Source of the DNA: VXMT01 sp965204835
Lineage (GTDB): Bacteria; Chloroflexota; Dehalococcoidia; UBA2979
Direction: 5' to 3'
Assembly (NCBI GenBank): GCA_965204835.1
Contig: OZ242017.1
Span: 1,860,001-1,924,000 of the forward strand
Length of the DNA stretch: 64,000 bases
The notes below the pieces were generated by a model, which saw only the letters and a list, made by a program, of their open reading frames with translations, did no database searches and had not been told where the DNA came from. Both the position numbers and the translations under genes were made by a program. Below, in pieces: positions 44,793-52,870 of the stretch (position 1 is its first letter; each line of letters begins with the position of its first letter).

Positions 44793-45112
44793 CGGAATAA
44801 CAGGAACCGCCTATCCCTGTCGAGAACCACGCCACCCCCACGCCCGAGACCTGCGACATCTGCCTGTATGCCGTTGAACGGCCGGGATCGGATCTACGTG
44901 GTGAGCATGGGCTGGTAAACCTCGCCAGCTACCTGCTGCTGTCCGAACTCGGGCTCGCGGGAGGAGGTCCGCTGCCTCTGCGGTCCCTCGCCACAAGCAC
45001 TTCGGGGGTGGAGCCGGGGCCAGTGCACGAAATGGAGCCGCGGCACTGGTACTGGGCAATCTGGCACGAGCGCGATGTTCTGTTGTCGCTGAGGGAAGGA
45101 GCCCCACGATGA
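44779..45112 (+). pseudogene. Small unknown protein, apparently frameshifted near its start
   Basis: A frame of 100 codons from about 44813 encodes VENHATPTPETCDICLYAVE, LVNLASYLLLSELG and EPRHWYWAIWHERDVLLSL. It has no ATG, GTG or TTG near its beginning. A GTG at 44779, right at the promoter start, opens VQNTIGITGTAYP in another frame; removing one C of CCC at 44816-44818 would join the two. Its TGA overlaps the next ATG (ATGA), which supports a genuine gene. CxxC could bind metal. No family recognised. Confidence 0.45.
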
Positions 45113-45450
45113 GACGAACCAATGAGGTGCGCGAGGCGTATCGGCAGTATCTCGATGGCAAGTGCTCCCTCGACGACGTCTTAGACCTAGCCGAGCGCAC
45201 GTGGGAGTCCATTCGCGCCCAACTGCCTCAGATCCCGGAGCCGACACCCGAGGAGATCGAGGCAGAGGAGGCGGAGTGGGCGCGGATGCGGGCGCGGAGC
45301 CCCGCGGCGCCGCTGCGTGAGGCCTACCAGCAGTACCTCGACGGCAAGTGCACGCTCGACGACGTGCTCGACCTCGCGGATCGCATGCGTGCGGGTACCG
45401 CTGACGGGCGGTCTGCGGTCAGCAGCACCGAGGCCAACGACCCAGGGTAA
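45109..45450 (+). CDS. Small protein with two copies of a helical motif
   Basis: 113 residues. The unit REAYxQYLDGKCxLDDVL with a following DLA-ER/DR occurs at about residues 8-32 and 67-91, separated by a Pro/Glu-rich linker (PQIPEPTPEEIEAEEAE). Each unit is likely a helix-turn-helix hairpin with a conserved Cys. I know no named family. Translation-coupled to the upstream gene by ATGA and under the same palindromic promoter. Antitoxin-like by size and context only; that is a guess. Confidence 0.6.
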   Translation: MRRTNEVREAYRQYLDGKCSLDDVLDLAERTWESIRAQLPQIPEPTPEEIEAEEAEWARMRARSPAAPLREAYQQYLDGKCTLDDVLDLADRMRAGTADGRSAVSSTEANDPG

Positions 45451-45633
45451 GTGCCCCGGGTGGACCCCCTACGTCCCGTCGCAACCCGCCCGATCCGCCC
45501 CGTCCTCCCGCTCAGGTCAACAGTCTCGCATTGGTTGATTTCTGCAACGTTTCCCCCCGCGCGAGCCTCGCAAGGCGTACGCTGGATGTGTGACTGATAG
45601 AGATACAGTCGCAACAATCGAGGGGAGCCAGTA

Positions 45634-46650
45634 ATGGCCATGACCACAGTGCTACCTCCGGATCGCGCCGACTCCCTCCGGCGCCTCTTGCTTATCCTTG
45701 CTGCATTGGTCGGGCTGGCGACGGCGGGATTCCTGCTGAGCAGCCAGCCCACGATTGACTTCCTCCGCGAAGGCCCCGCACGCCTGCTCCCGTTCAAGGG
45801 CGACGAGGCGCGCATGGTGCTCGGCATCGGCGCGGGTGTCGCGGCGATCGTGGCGGTCGCCGCGCTCTGGCGAGGCGTCAGCATCGGGGCGCTCATCGTC
45901 GCGGCGATCGCGCTCGGCGCCGGGTTCGCGCTCGTCCACGTCGTGTTCACGCCGGCGCTCGGGCTCGTTGTGCTCGCCGTGGTCGCCGACCTCGCTGGGA
46001 GCGTGCAGCGCTCCCAGCTGGCCGAGCTGGGGCCGCGCCGCTACCCCGTCCGCTGGGCCGCGGGCGCGGTCGTGGGCGTCATCGGGCTGGTGGTGTTCGC
46101 CGCGATCTCGTGGTGGCTCGCCTCGCCGCTGTTCGACGAGGGCGAGCGCGTCGAGGAGGGCCTGGGCTTCCAGGTCGCCGGGATGGCGACGACTCCCACC
46201 CCGACGGCGGCTCCCGCCGCTGCAACCGCCACGCCCGACGCGAGCGACGATGGGGACGAGACCCCGGCCGCTACCGAGACCGCCACGCCCACGGCGGCTC
46301 CCACGCAGGCCGCGACCGGCGAGCTGATCTCGATGGGCGAGCTCATCGGCTCCGACTCGTTCCACACGGCGAGCGGGCAGGTGCTGCTCGTGCGCAGCCC
46401 GGAGGGCGAGCTGATCCTGCGCTTCCAGGACTTCGAGGTACGTAACGGGCCAGACCTGTTCATCTACCTCACGCCCGACCCGGACGGCGACGTGCACGTC
46501 GACGGCGCCATCAACCTGAGCGAGATCCGTGCGACGAGCGGGTCCGTCAACTACGAGGTGCCCGACGGCGTCGACCCCGCCTCGTTCCAGTCGGCCGTGG
46601 TGTATTGCCGGGCATTCTCGGTGATCTTCGCCACCGCCCAGCTCCAGTAG
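45634..46650 (+). CDS. Membrane protein with extracytoplasmic DM13 domain
   Basis: 338 residues from ATG with GAGGGGAG upstream. About five hydrophobic helices in residues 15-180, then a Thr/Ala/Pro linker (about 190-235), then a DM13 domain: DSFHTASGQVLLVR, LILRFQDFEVRNGPDLFIYL and the ending VVYCRAFSVIFATAQL with its conserved Cys. DM13 domains are proposed electron-transfer modules on the basis of the Cys; the function is not settled. Monocistronic with a terminator directly after. Confidence 0.8.
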   Translation: MAMTTVLPPDRADSLRRLLLILAALVGLATAGFLLSSQPTIDFLREGPARLLPFKGDEARMVLGIGAGVAAIVAVAALWRGVSIGALIVAAIALGAGFALVHVVFTPALGLVVLAVVADLAGSVQRSQLAELGPRRYPVRWAAGAVVGVIGLVVFAAISWWLASPLFDEGERVEEGLGFQVAGMATTPTPTAAPAAATATPDASDDGDETPAATETATPTAAPTQAATGELISMGELIGSDSFHTASGQVLLVRSPEGELILRFQDFEVRNGPDLFIYLTPDPDGDVHVDGAINLSEIRATSGSVNYEVPDGVDPASFQSAVVYCRAFSVIFATAQLQ

Positions 46651-46678
46651 CCCCGCGAGCCGGGGCCGGAGCGCCAGC

Positions 46679-46701
46679 GAGGCGGGCCTGGAGCCCGCCT
46701 C
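46679..46701. terminator. Bidirectional terminator between DM13 and fmdB-like genes
   Basis: Perfect 9-bp stem GAGGCGGGC / GCCCGCCTC with a 5-base loop, followed by GTTGCGTGTGT; serves two converging genes. Confidence 0.75.
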
Positions 46702-46728
46702 GTTGCGTGTGTGCCGGTAGGGCCGGGG

Positions 46729-47145
46729 TTACTCGCTCGCCCGCTCCGAGCTCTCGGCGAGCCTGCGGCCGCGCGACTTCGAGCCCCTGACGCGCTCGCG
46801 CACCTCGAGGGGCGGCGGGGCGCCGGCCTCGATCTCTTCCTGGGTCATCACGGTGCTCGCGCGCCGCACCTTGTCCTCCTTGACGAGGAAGGGCTCGATC
46901 TTCGTGAGGTCGCTGCTGGTCATGGGCTTCGTGGACTGGCCCTTGGTGGTCCAGTACAGGCCCTTGTCGGGGATGCGCCGCGGCATACCGCCGCGCATCG
47001 TGAACGCATGCACCTGCGTCGGCATGAGCCGCTCGCCGTCGCCGTCGCAGACGGGGCAGGGCTGCGGGTCCGAGGACCGGCTGACTGGCCGGATCAGCTC
47101 GAAGATGCCGTCGCAGGGTTCGCAGTAGTACTCGTACAGCGGCAT
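46729..47145 (-). CDS. FmdB-family zinc-ribbon protein
   Basis: 138 residues. MPLYEYYCEPCDGIFELI and PCPVCDGDGERLMPTQVHAF form the CxxC...CxxC zinc ribbon typical of FmdB regulators. The rest is charged and probably disordered (VRERVRGSKSRGRRLAESS). Role unknown; members were named from amide-metabolism regulators. First gene read from the terminator side but last in the recR-recO direction, 4 bp after recO. Confidence 0.8.
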   Translation of the reverse strand: MPLYEYYCEPCDGIFELIRPVSRSSDPQPCPVCDGDGERLMPTQVHAFTMRGGMPRRIPDKGLYWTTKGQSTKPMTSSDLTKIEPFLVKEDKVRRASTVMTQEEIEAGAPPPLEVRERVRGSKSRGRRLAESSERASE

Positions 47146-47149
47146 GGTG

Positions 47150-48016
47150 TCAGCTCCCCGTGTGCCCCGAAGCCTCCAGTGGCTCCTGCGGAGTATACGT
47201 TACGTCGCCGTCGAGGGATTCCGCCTCGCCCGGCTCCCCGTCGTCGTCCCGGCGCGTGCGGCGCACGGCCGCCAGGAACCGCGCGCTGCCGAGGTCGCGC
47301 TCGGCCATGGCGCGCACGAGGTCGTGCATGACGCCTTCCAGCCCCGCGGCCACCCGCTGGTTGAGCCGCACGCGCGCGGCCTCCTCGTACGGCGCGTCCT
47401 GGATGAGCCGCAGCACCTTCACCACCGAGACATCGATCGGCTCCGCCTCCGGGTGCGACTCGCGGCAGCGCCGGCAGAGCAGCCCGCCCGCCAGTGGCGA
47501 CCAGACGAGGCCGTCCGGGGTCACGTCGTCCCGGCACGCGGCGCAGCGCTGCCACTCCGGCCGGAAGCCCGTGGCCTCGAGCAGCGCAAGCTCGAAGCTG
47601 CGCACGACGAGCTGCTGGCCGTCGCCGCGCAGCAGGCGCAGCAGCGCCGTCAGCAGCAGCACGTACGCCGCGTCCGCCTCGGCCCCCTCGACGGTGAACC
47701 GGTCGGCGAGCTCGAGCACGTAGAGCGCGGCGCTGAGCCGTTCGAGGTCGTCGCGCAGCGGCGCGAACGGCTCGATCGTCTGCGCCTGGGTGACGATCCC
47801 GAGCGTGCGTCCGTGCGCCAGCACCACCTCGACGTGCGTCATCGGCTCGAGGTGGCCGGCCAGCTTGCTGCGCGGCCGCAGCGCGCCCTTGGCGATCGCC
47901 TCCAGCTTACCGCGCGCCGGGGTCAGCAGCGTGACGACGCGATCCGAGTCGCCGAAGCGGCGACGCTTCAGCACGACCGCCTCGGTCTTCGTGACGCGCG
48001 GGACGCGGGCGGGCAT
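47150..48016 (-). CDS. recO: DNA repair protein RecO
   Basis: 288 residues. N-terminal OB fold (TEAVVLKRRRFGDSDRVV, GKLEAIAKGALRPRSKLAG), central helical part and a zinc site with CAAC and CRRC (about 160-183), then an acidic tail longer than usual. RecO loads RecA with RecR and anneals SSB-coated strands. Adjacent to recR, its protein partner, with a 6-bp gap. Confidence 0.93.
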   Translation of the reverse strand: MPARVPRVTKTEAVVLKRRRFGDSDRVVTLLTPARGKLEAIAKGALRPRSKLAGHLEPMTHVEVVLAHGRTLGIVTQAQTIEPFAPLRDDLERLSAALYVLELADRFTVEGAEADAAYVLLLTALLRLLRGDGQQLVVRSFELALLEATGFRPEWQRCAACRDDVTPDGLVWSPLAGGLLCRRCRESHPEAEPIDVSVVKVLRLIQDAPYEEAARVRLNQRVAAGLEGVMHDLVRAMAERDLGSARFLAAVRRTRRDDDGEPGEAESLDGDVTYTPQEPLEASGHTGS

Positions 48017-48022
48017 CGAGCG

Positions 48023-48649
48023 CTACTCGACCGACTGCCGGAAGGCGAGGGCGCGCTCGAGTGTGACGTTGTCGACGTACTCGAGGTCCGCGCCCGCGGG
48101 CAGCCCGCGCGCGAGCCGCGTCACGCGCACGCCGAGCGGCTCCAGCAGGCGCGCGAGGTACATGGCCGTCGCTTCGCCCTCGAGGTTGGGGTTGGTGGCG
48201 ACGATCACCTCGGTGACGGCCTCCGCGTCATCGTGCTCGCGGCGCAGGCGGGCCAGCAGCTCGCTGATCTTGAGGTCCTCGGGGCCGACACCGTCGGTCG
48301 GTGAGATCGCGCCGTGCAGCACGTGGTAGAGGCCGTGGTAGCCGTTGGTGCGCTCGATGGCGACGAGGTCGAGCGGCTCCTCGACGACGCAGATCACCGT
48401 GCGGTCGCGTCGGGTGTCGTCGCAGACCGCGCACGGGTCGGTATCGCTGATCTGCTGGCAGGCGCCGCACAGCACGGCGCGCTGCTTCACGTCGAGCAGC
48501 GCCTCGGCGAGGGAGCGCGCCTCCTCCTCGGGGGCGCGCAGCACGTGGTACGCGAGCCGCTGGGCTGACTTCGGGCCGATGCCGGGCAGGCGGTGGAACG
48601 ACTCGACGAGGCGCGTGATGGCCGAGGAGCCGTGCGGCGACTCGTTCAT
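48023..48649 (-). CDS. recR: Recombination mediator RecR
   Basis: 208 residues. Helix-hairpin-helix FHRLPGIGPKSAQRLAYH, zinc finger with four Cys (CGACQQ, DPCAVC), Toprim region VVEEPLDLVAIERTNGYHG and a Walker B-like ATNPNLEGEATAMYLA. Forms the RecOR clamp loader of RecA. Sits between dnaX and recO, the common order dnaX-recR but without a ybaB gene. Confidence 0.95.
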   Translation of the reverse strand: MNESPHGSSAITRLVESFHRLPGIGPKSAQRLAYHVLRAPEEEARSLAEALLDVKQRAVLCGACQQISDTDPCAVCDDTRRDRTVICVVEEPLDLVAIERTNGYHGLYHVLHGAISPTDGVGPEDLKISELLARLRREHDDAEAVTEVIVATNPNLEGEATAMYLARLLEPLGVRVTRLARGLPAGADLEYVDNVTLERALAFRQSVE

Positions 48650-48685
48650 GGGGCCGGTTCCCCGGGCCGGGCGGCGCGCAGCGGT

Positions 48686-50431
48686 CTACTCCTCGGCCAG
48701 GACGGCGCCCTGCTTCAGCGCCTCCTCGACGAGGTGGCCCCCGCCCTGCGCCGGCGCGGCCGCGGCGGCTGGTGGCGCCTCGGCGGACGGCGGCGGTGGA
48801 GGGGGCGCGTCGGCGGCGCGCTGCCGGGGCGGCGGGGCGCTGCGTTGCAGCGCCTCCCACACCACGGGCGTGACGGTCACGGCCCGCCCGACTACGCCGC
48901 CCACGGCATCGCCCAGCGCCTGCAGCACCTCGGGGTCCCCGAGGGCCTTCTCGACCAGGAGCTGCGACTGGAAGCCGATCTCGACGGTGTCGCCCTCGAA
49001 GCTCTTGAACTCGCAGCGCGAACTCAGGAGCGCGCCCGCCACGCGGTGGCGCTCCCGGGCTGCCTCCCGCACGCCCTCGTGTTGCTCGCGCAGTGCGGCG
49101 AGGTCCTCGGAGACCGGGCCCTCGTCGGGCGGTGGCTGCCGGCGCGGCGCGCGCCGTGTACCGCCCGAGGCAGCACGAGGCGGTGGCGCGGCGGCCGGGG
49201 CCGGCTCCGCGCGCGGCTGCGGCGGCTGCGGCCGGCTGCGGGGCTGCCGCGCGCGCTGCGTCTGCCGCTCCGGCGGCGCCTCGCGGGCCGGGGCCGCTGC
49301 GGGCGCCGGGGTCGCGGCCACAGGCGCGGGCTGCGCGAGGGCGTCGCGCTCGGCGGGCAGGCCGACGGCGTGCGCGGCGAACGCGATCTCGGCCGGCAGC
49401 GCGTCGTAGTTGTCGCCCGCGAAGTCGATCTCGCCGAGCGCGCTCAGCGCCGCGACGATGTCCGAGGCGCTCGCAGACTCGGCGAGCGGCGTGAGTTCGG
49501 CGAGCTGCCCGTCGGAGAGCTCCAGCTCCTCGCGGGCCCCGGCGCGCAGCATGAGCAGCGTGCGCAGCGTCTGCACCACCTCGCGCACGAACGCCCGCAC
49601 CTCGATGCCGTCGTCGCGCACCGCGGCGAGCAGTCCGAGCCCCGCGGGCAGGTCTCGCTCGACTGCGGCACGCGCGAGCTGCGCGGCCCGGTCGTCGACG
49701 ACGAGTCCGAGACCGCGCTGGACTGCCTCGATGTCGAGCGAGCGGCCGTGGTAGGCGGCGAGCTGGTCCAGCAGGTTCACGGCGTCGCGCAGCGAGCCGC
49801 CCGCCTGCCGCGCGATCAGTTCCATGCCGCCGTCGGCGACCTCGATGCCCTCGCGGGCGGCGATCATGTGGAGCTGTTCCACCGTGGGAGCGAGGGCGAT
49901 CCGCCGGAAGTCGAAGCGCTGGCAACGCGAGCTGATGGTCGGCGGGATGCGGTGCGGCTCGGTGGTGGCGAGCACGAAGATGACGTGGCCCGGTGGCTCC
50001 TCGAGCGTCTTCAGCAGCGCGTTGAACGCCGCGTCGGTGAGCATGTGGACTTCGTCGACGAGGTAGACCTTGTAGGTCGCTGCGTTGGGCGCGTAGCCGA
50101 CGCTCTCGCGCAGCGCGCGCACCTCGTCGATGCCGCGGTTCGAGGCGGCGTCGAGCTCGATGAGGTCGAGGGCGCGGCCCTCGCCGAAGGCGCGGCACGA
50201 CTCGCAGTCGCCGTCGGGCTCGCCGTCGACGGGCGCGACGCAGTTCACGGCCTTGGCGAGGATGCGGCCGGTGCTGGTCTTGCCGGTGCCGCGCGGACCG
50301 GTGAAGAGGTAGGCGTGCGCCGGCGTGCCCGCGGCGACGGCGTTGCGCAGCGTGCTGGTGATCGGGTCCTGCCCGGCGACGTCGCCGAAGGACGCCGGAC
50401 GCCACTTGCGGTAGAGGACTTCCTGGCTCAC
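48686..50431 (-). CDS. dnaX: DNA polymerase III subunits gamma/tau
   Basis: About 581 residues from a GTG (VSQEVLYRKWRP; a GTG six bases earlier is possible, no clear ribosome site). Walker A GPRGTGKT, Walker B YLVDEVHML, sensor ISSRCQRFDF. The zinc module has NC then DCESC, so one of the usual four Cys is Asp. After about 365 a long Pro/Ala/Arg-rich stretch leads to a C-terminal tau-like domain. It is the clamp-loader motor. I see no slippery A-run for a gamma frameshift. Confidence 0.93.
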   Translation of the reverse strand: MSQEVLYRKWRPASFGDVAGQDPITSTLRNAVAAGTPAHAYLFTGPRGTGKTSTGRILAKAVNCVAPVDGEPDGDCESCRAFGEGRALDLIELDAASNRGIDEVRALRESVGYAPNAATYKVYLVDEVHMLTDAAFNALLKTLEEPPGHVIFVLATTEPHRIPPTISSRCQRFDFRRIALAPTVEQLHMIAAREGIEVADGGMELIARQAGGSLRDAVNLLDQLAAYHGRSLDIEAVQRGLGLVVDDRAAQLARAAVERDLPAGLGLLAAVRDDGIEVRAFVREVVQTLRTLLMLRAGAREELELSDGQLAELTPLAESASASDIVAALSALGEIDFAGDNYDALPAEIAFAAHAVGLPAERDALAQPAPVAATPAPAAAPAREAPPERQTQRARQPRSRPQPPQPRAEPAPAAAPPPRAASGGTRRAPRRQPPPDEGPVSEDLAALREQHEGVREAARERHRVAGALLSSRCEFKSFEGDTVEIGFQSQLLVEKALGDPEVLQALGDAVGGVVGRAVTVTPVVWEALQRSAPPPRQRAADAPPPPPPSAEAPPAAAAAPAQGGGHLVEEALKQGAVLAEE

Positions 50432-50548
50432 GGACACCCCATGGCCCGCCGGGGGAGCGCGACGGGGCCGCACGGCGCAGTGTACCAGCGCCTCGGCGCG
50501 CCCGCCGCCGTGGGCGGCGAGCGAAGTGGGCGGGATGGGGTCCGGGAG

Positions 50549-50848
50549 CTAAGTGGAGGCGAGGATTGCGGTCGCGATAGCCATGGCTGCAAGGACGAGT
50601 GCAGTCGCCGTCGCGATCATCGCCCCGACCCGCACATGCACGAACTGCTTCAGGCTCTGTTCAAGTTGTTCCATCTGTTCCTCGAGGCGCTCCATCCGTT
50701 CCTCGAGGCGGCGGATATCGTCCCGTGTGGCGAGCCGAGGCCCCACATCATCGGCGAGGACGCCCGCGATAGCGTGCGCCTGCCGCTCGTTGAAGCCGCC
50801 TTCCTCACGGAGGCGCTGAGACGCCCTCAATGTGTCGAACATCGCCAT
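50549..50848 (-). CDS. DUF1640/CCDC90-like coiled-coil membrane protein
   Basis: 99 residues (an ATG six bases in, MFDTLRAS, is also possible). FDTLRASQRLREEGGFNERQ then AHAIAGVLAD match the N-terminus of DUF1640 proteins, followed by a coiled coil (RRLEERMERLEEQMEQLEQS) and a terminal membrane helix (about 75-97). Anchored coil facing the cytoplasm; bacterial role unknown. Stands alone between dnaX and ybeY. Confidence 0.7.
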   Translation of the reverse strand: MAMFDTLRASQRLREEGGFNERQAHAIAGVLADDVGPRLATRDDIRRLEERMERLEEQMEQLEQSLKQFVHVRVGAMIATATALVLAAMAIATAILAST

Positions 50849-50883
50849 GTGCCCATCCTAGTGAACAGCGTCACAAGTGGCAA

Positions 50884-51372
50884 TCAGCGGACGTGGTCCT
50901 CCTGGCCGTGACCGCCCGCGGCGTGGATGCCCGGACCAAGCAGCGCCTCCTCGCGCTCCCCCATCACGATCGCGTCCGAGGGCTCCTCGTGGTCGTAGCC
51001 GAGCAGGTGGAGCAGCGCGTGGAGCACCACGTGGTGCAGCTCCTCCTCGAACGTCAGCCCCGCGTCGGCGGCCTGGCGCCGGACACTCCCGACCGAGACG
51101 GCGATGTCCCCGAGGTACGGCACCTCTTCGTCCTCGCCGACCGGGAACACGTCGCCGGCGTCGGCGGGGAACGCGAGCACGTCGGTCGGCACGTCGAGGC
51201 CGCGGTGCTCGCGGTTGAGGCGGAACAGCATCTCGTCGCCTGCGAGCAGCAGCGACACCGCGGCATCCTCGACGCCGTCGGCGGCGAGCGCCTGCTCGAC
51301 GAAGGCGACGAGCGGCTCCGGGTCAACGGTGCGCGCGATGCCATCGAGCTCGACGGAGATCTCGTAGGTCAT
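50884..51372 (-). CDS. ybeY: Endoribonuclease YbeY
   Basis: 162 residues. The zinc-binding motif HHVVLHALLHLLGYDHE (about 118-134) carries the three His of YbeY; LNREHRGLDVPTDVLAFP precedes it as usual. It matures rRNA 3' ends and takes part in ribosome quality control. The -10 TACACT ends 7 bases before the ATG, so the mRNA should be leaderless. Follows nuoN but has its own promoter. Confidence 0.94.
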   Translation of the reverse strand: MTYEISVELDGIARTVDPEPLVAFVEQALAADGVEDAAVSLLLAGDEMLFRLNREHRGLDVPTDVLAFPADAGDVFPVGEDEEVPYLGDIAVSVGSVRRQAADAGLTFEEELHHVVLHALLHLLGYDHEEPSDAIVMGEREEALLGPGIHAAGGHGQEDHVR

Positions 51373-51378
51373 GAGGTC

Positions 51379-51384
51379 AGTGTA
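51379..51384 (-). promoter_or_regulatory. -10 box giving leaderless ybeY
   Basis: TACACT on the minus strand; predicted RNA start equals the ybeY ATG. Confidence 0.45.
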
Positions 51385-51406
51385 TGCCGCAGGGTGAAGG
51401 CGGGGG

Positions 51407-52870
51407 CTACAGCAGGTTCTCGGCTGCGCGCTGCGCCGCCTGCAGCAGCGGCGACGGCCACAAGCCGAAGTACAGCACACCGAGGGCGGCGAGGCCGAGC
51501 AGGCCTTGCACCGGCGCCGAAGCTCGGAACGGCGTCTCGTCGACGGGGTCGTCGAGCACCATCGTGCGCGCCCAGCGCAGGTAGTAGAACGCTGATATCG
51601 CCGAGTTGAGGACCGCCACGGCCACGAGGACGACCATCCAGTCGATGCCCGTCTGCACTGCGCTGTTGAACACATACAGCTTGGCGAGGAAACCGGCCGT
51701 CGGTGGGATGCCAGTCAGCGACAGCAGGCACAGCAGCAGCACCACCGCTACCGCCGGTGACCGCTTCAGCAGCCCCGCGTAGTCCGCCAGGCGCTCGGAG
51801 CCGATGCGCTCCGAGACCACGATCACGCAGAAGAACGCGCCGAGGTTCGTCGCCGCGTAGGTCGCGAGGAAGAACAGCACCGCCGACGGCCCCGCCGCCC
51901 CGCTCGCCGCCACCGCTGCGAGCCCGACCGCGACGTTGCCGGCCTGGGCGATCGAGGAGTACGCGAGCAGGCGCTTCACGTTCGTCTGGAGGATCGCGGC
52001 GGCGTTCCCGAACGTCATCGAGGCGCCCGCAAGCACCGCGAAGAGCGCGGCCCAGTTCTCGCTGATGAACGTCTCGCTGCCGCCGAGGCCGGTGTAGAAG
52101 AGGCGCAGCGCGACCGCGAAGCCCGCGGCCTTCGAGGCGACCGAGAGGAAGCTCGTGACCGTGGTCGGGGCGCCCTCGTAGACGTCGGGGACCCACGCCT
52201 GGAACGGGGCGATCGACATCTTGAAGCCGAGCCCGGCAGCGACGAGCACGAAGCCGAGGATCAGCGCCAGCTCGGTACCCTGCGAGTTCGTACCGACGAA
52301 CGTCGCGATACCGTCCAGCGAGGTGGTCCCGGAGAGGCCGAAGAGGAACGCGAAGCCGTAGAGCAGCACGGCTGCGGCGATGGCGCCCGAGAGCAGGTAC
52401 TTCAGCCCTGCCTCGGACGAACGGTCGTCGCGCGCGATGCCGGCGAGCACGAACTGCGAGACCGACGTGGTCTCGAGGAACACGAAGATCGCGATCAGGT
52501 CCTGCGCCTGCGCGAGCAGCACCATTGAGCCGGCGGAGGTGAGCAGCAGCGCGAAGAACTCGGGCCGCGGCTCCTCGCGCGAGAGGCCCTCGACCGTCGC
52601 GATCACGACGGCGGCGGTGACGCCGATGAGCAGGAAGGTGAAGAACAGGGCGAACTCGTCGACGACGACCGCACCGGCGACCGCCGGGCCGCTGGTGCCC
52701 GCGACGACCTGCCAGATCGCCCACGCGAACCCGACGAGGAGCGTGAGCAGCGTGAGCGCGAGCACCGGCGCGCGGCCGGGGCGAACCAGGTCTGCCCCCA
52801 TGACCACGCCCGCGCCGAGCAGCAGCGCGAACGCCGGGCCGATGTGGTGGATCTGATCGAACCAGTTCAT
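51407..52870 (-). CDS. nuoN: NADH-quinone oxidoreductase subunit N
   Basis: 487 residues, about 14 helices of the Mrp-antiporter type. Conserved stretches include QDLIAIFVFLETTSVSQFVL, AGLGFKMSIAPFQAWVPDVYEGAPT (the Lys and the proline-broken helix; shown here in part: GFKMSIAPFQAWVPD) and KRLLAYSSIAQAGNV. It is one of three antiporter-like proton channels of complex I. Last gene of the nuo operon, beginning on the nuoM stop (ATGA). Confidence 0.95.
   Translation of the reverse strand: MNWFDQIHHIGPAFALLLGAGVVMGADLVRPGRAPVLALTLLTLLVGFAWAIWQVVAGTSGPAVAGAVVVDEFALFFTFLLIGVTAAVVIATVEGLSREEPRPEFFALLLTSAGSMVLLAQAQDLIAIFVFLETTSVSQFVLAGIARDDRSSEAGLKYLLSGAIAAAVLLYGFAFLFGLSGTTSLDGIATFVGTNSQGTELALILGFVLVAAGLGFKMSIAPFQAWVPDVYEGAPTTVTSFLSVASKAAGFAVALRLFYTGLGGSETFISENWAALFAVLAGASMTFGNAAAILQTNVKRLLAYSSIAQAGNVAVGLAAVAASGAAGPSAVLFFLATYAATNLGAFFCVIVVSERIGSERLADYAGLLKRSPAVAVVLLLCLLSLTGIPPTAGFLAKLYVFNSAVQTGIDWMVVLVAVAVLNSAISAFYYLRWARTMVLDDPVDETPFRASAPVQGLLGLAALGVLYFGLWPSPLLQAAQRAAENLL

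Noticed and set aside
48686..50431. Programmed frameshift in dnaX making gamma
   Set aside because: No A-rich slippery heptamer with a following stem was seen in the coding strand.
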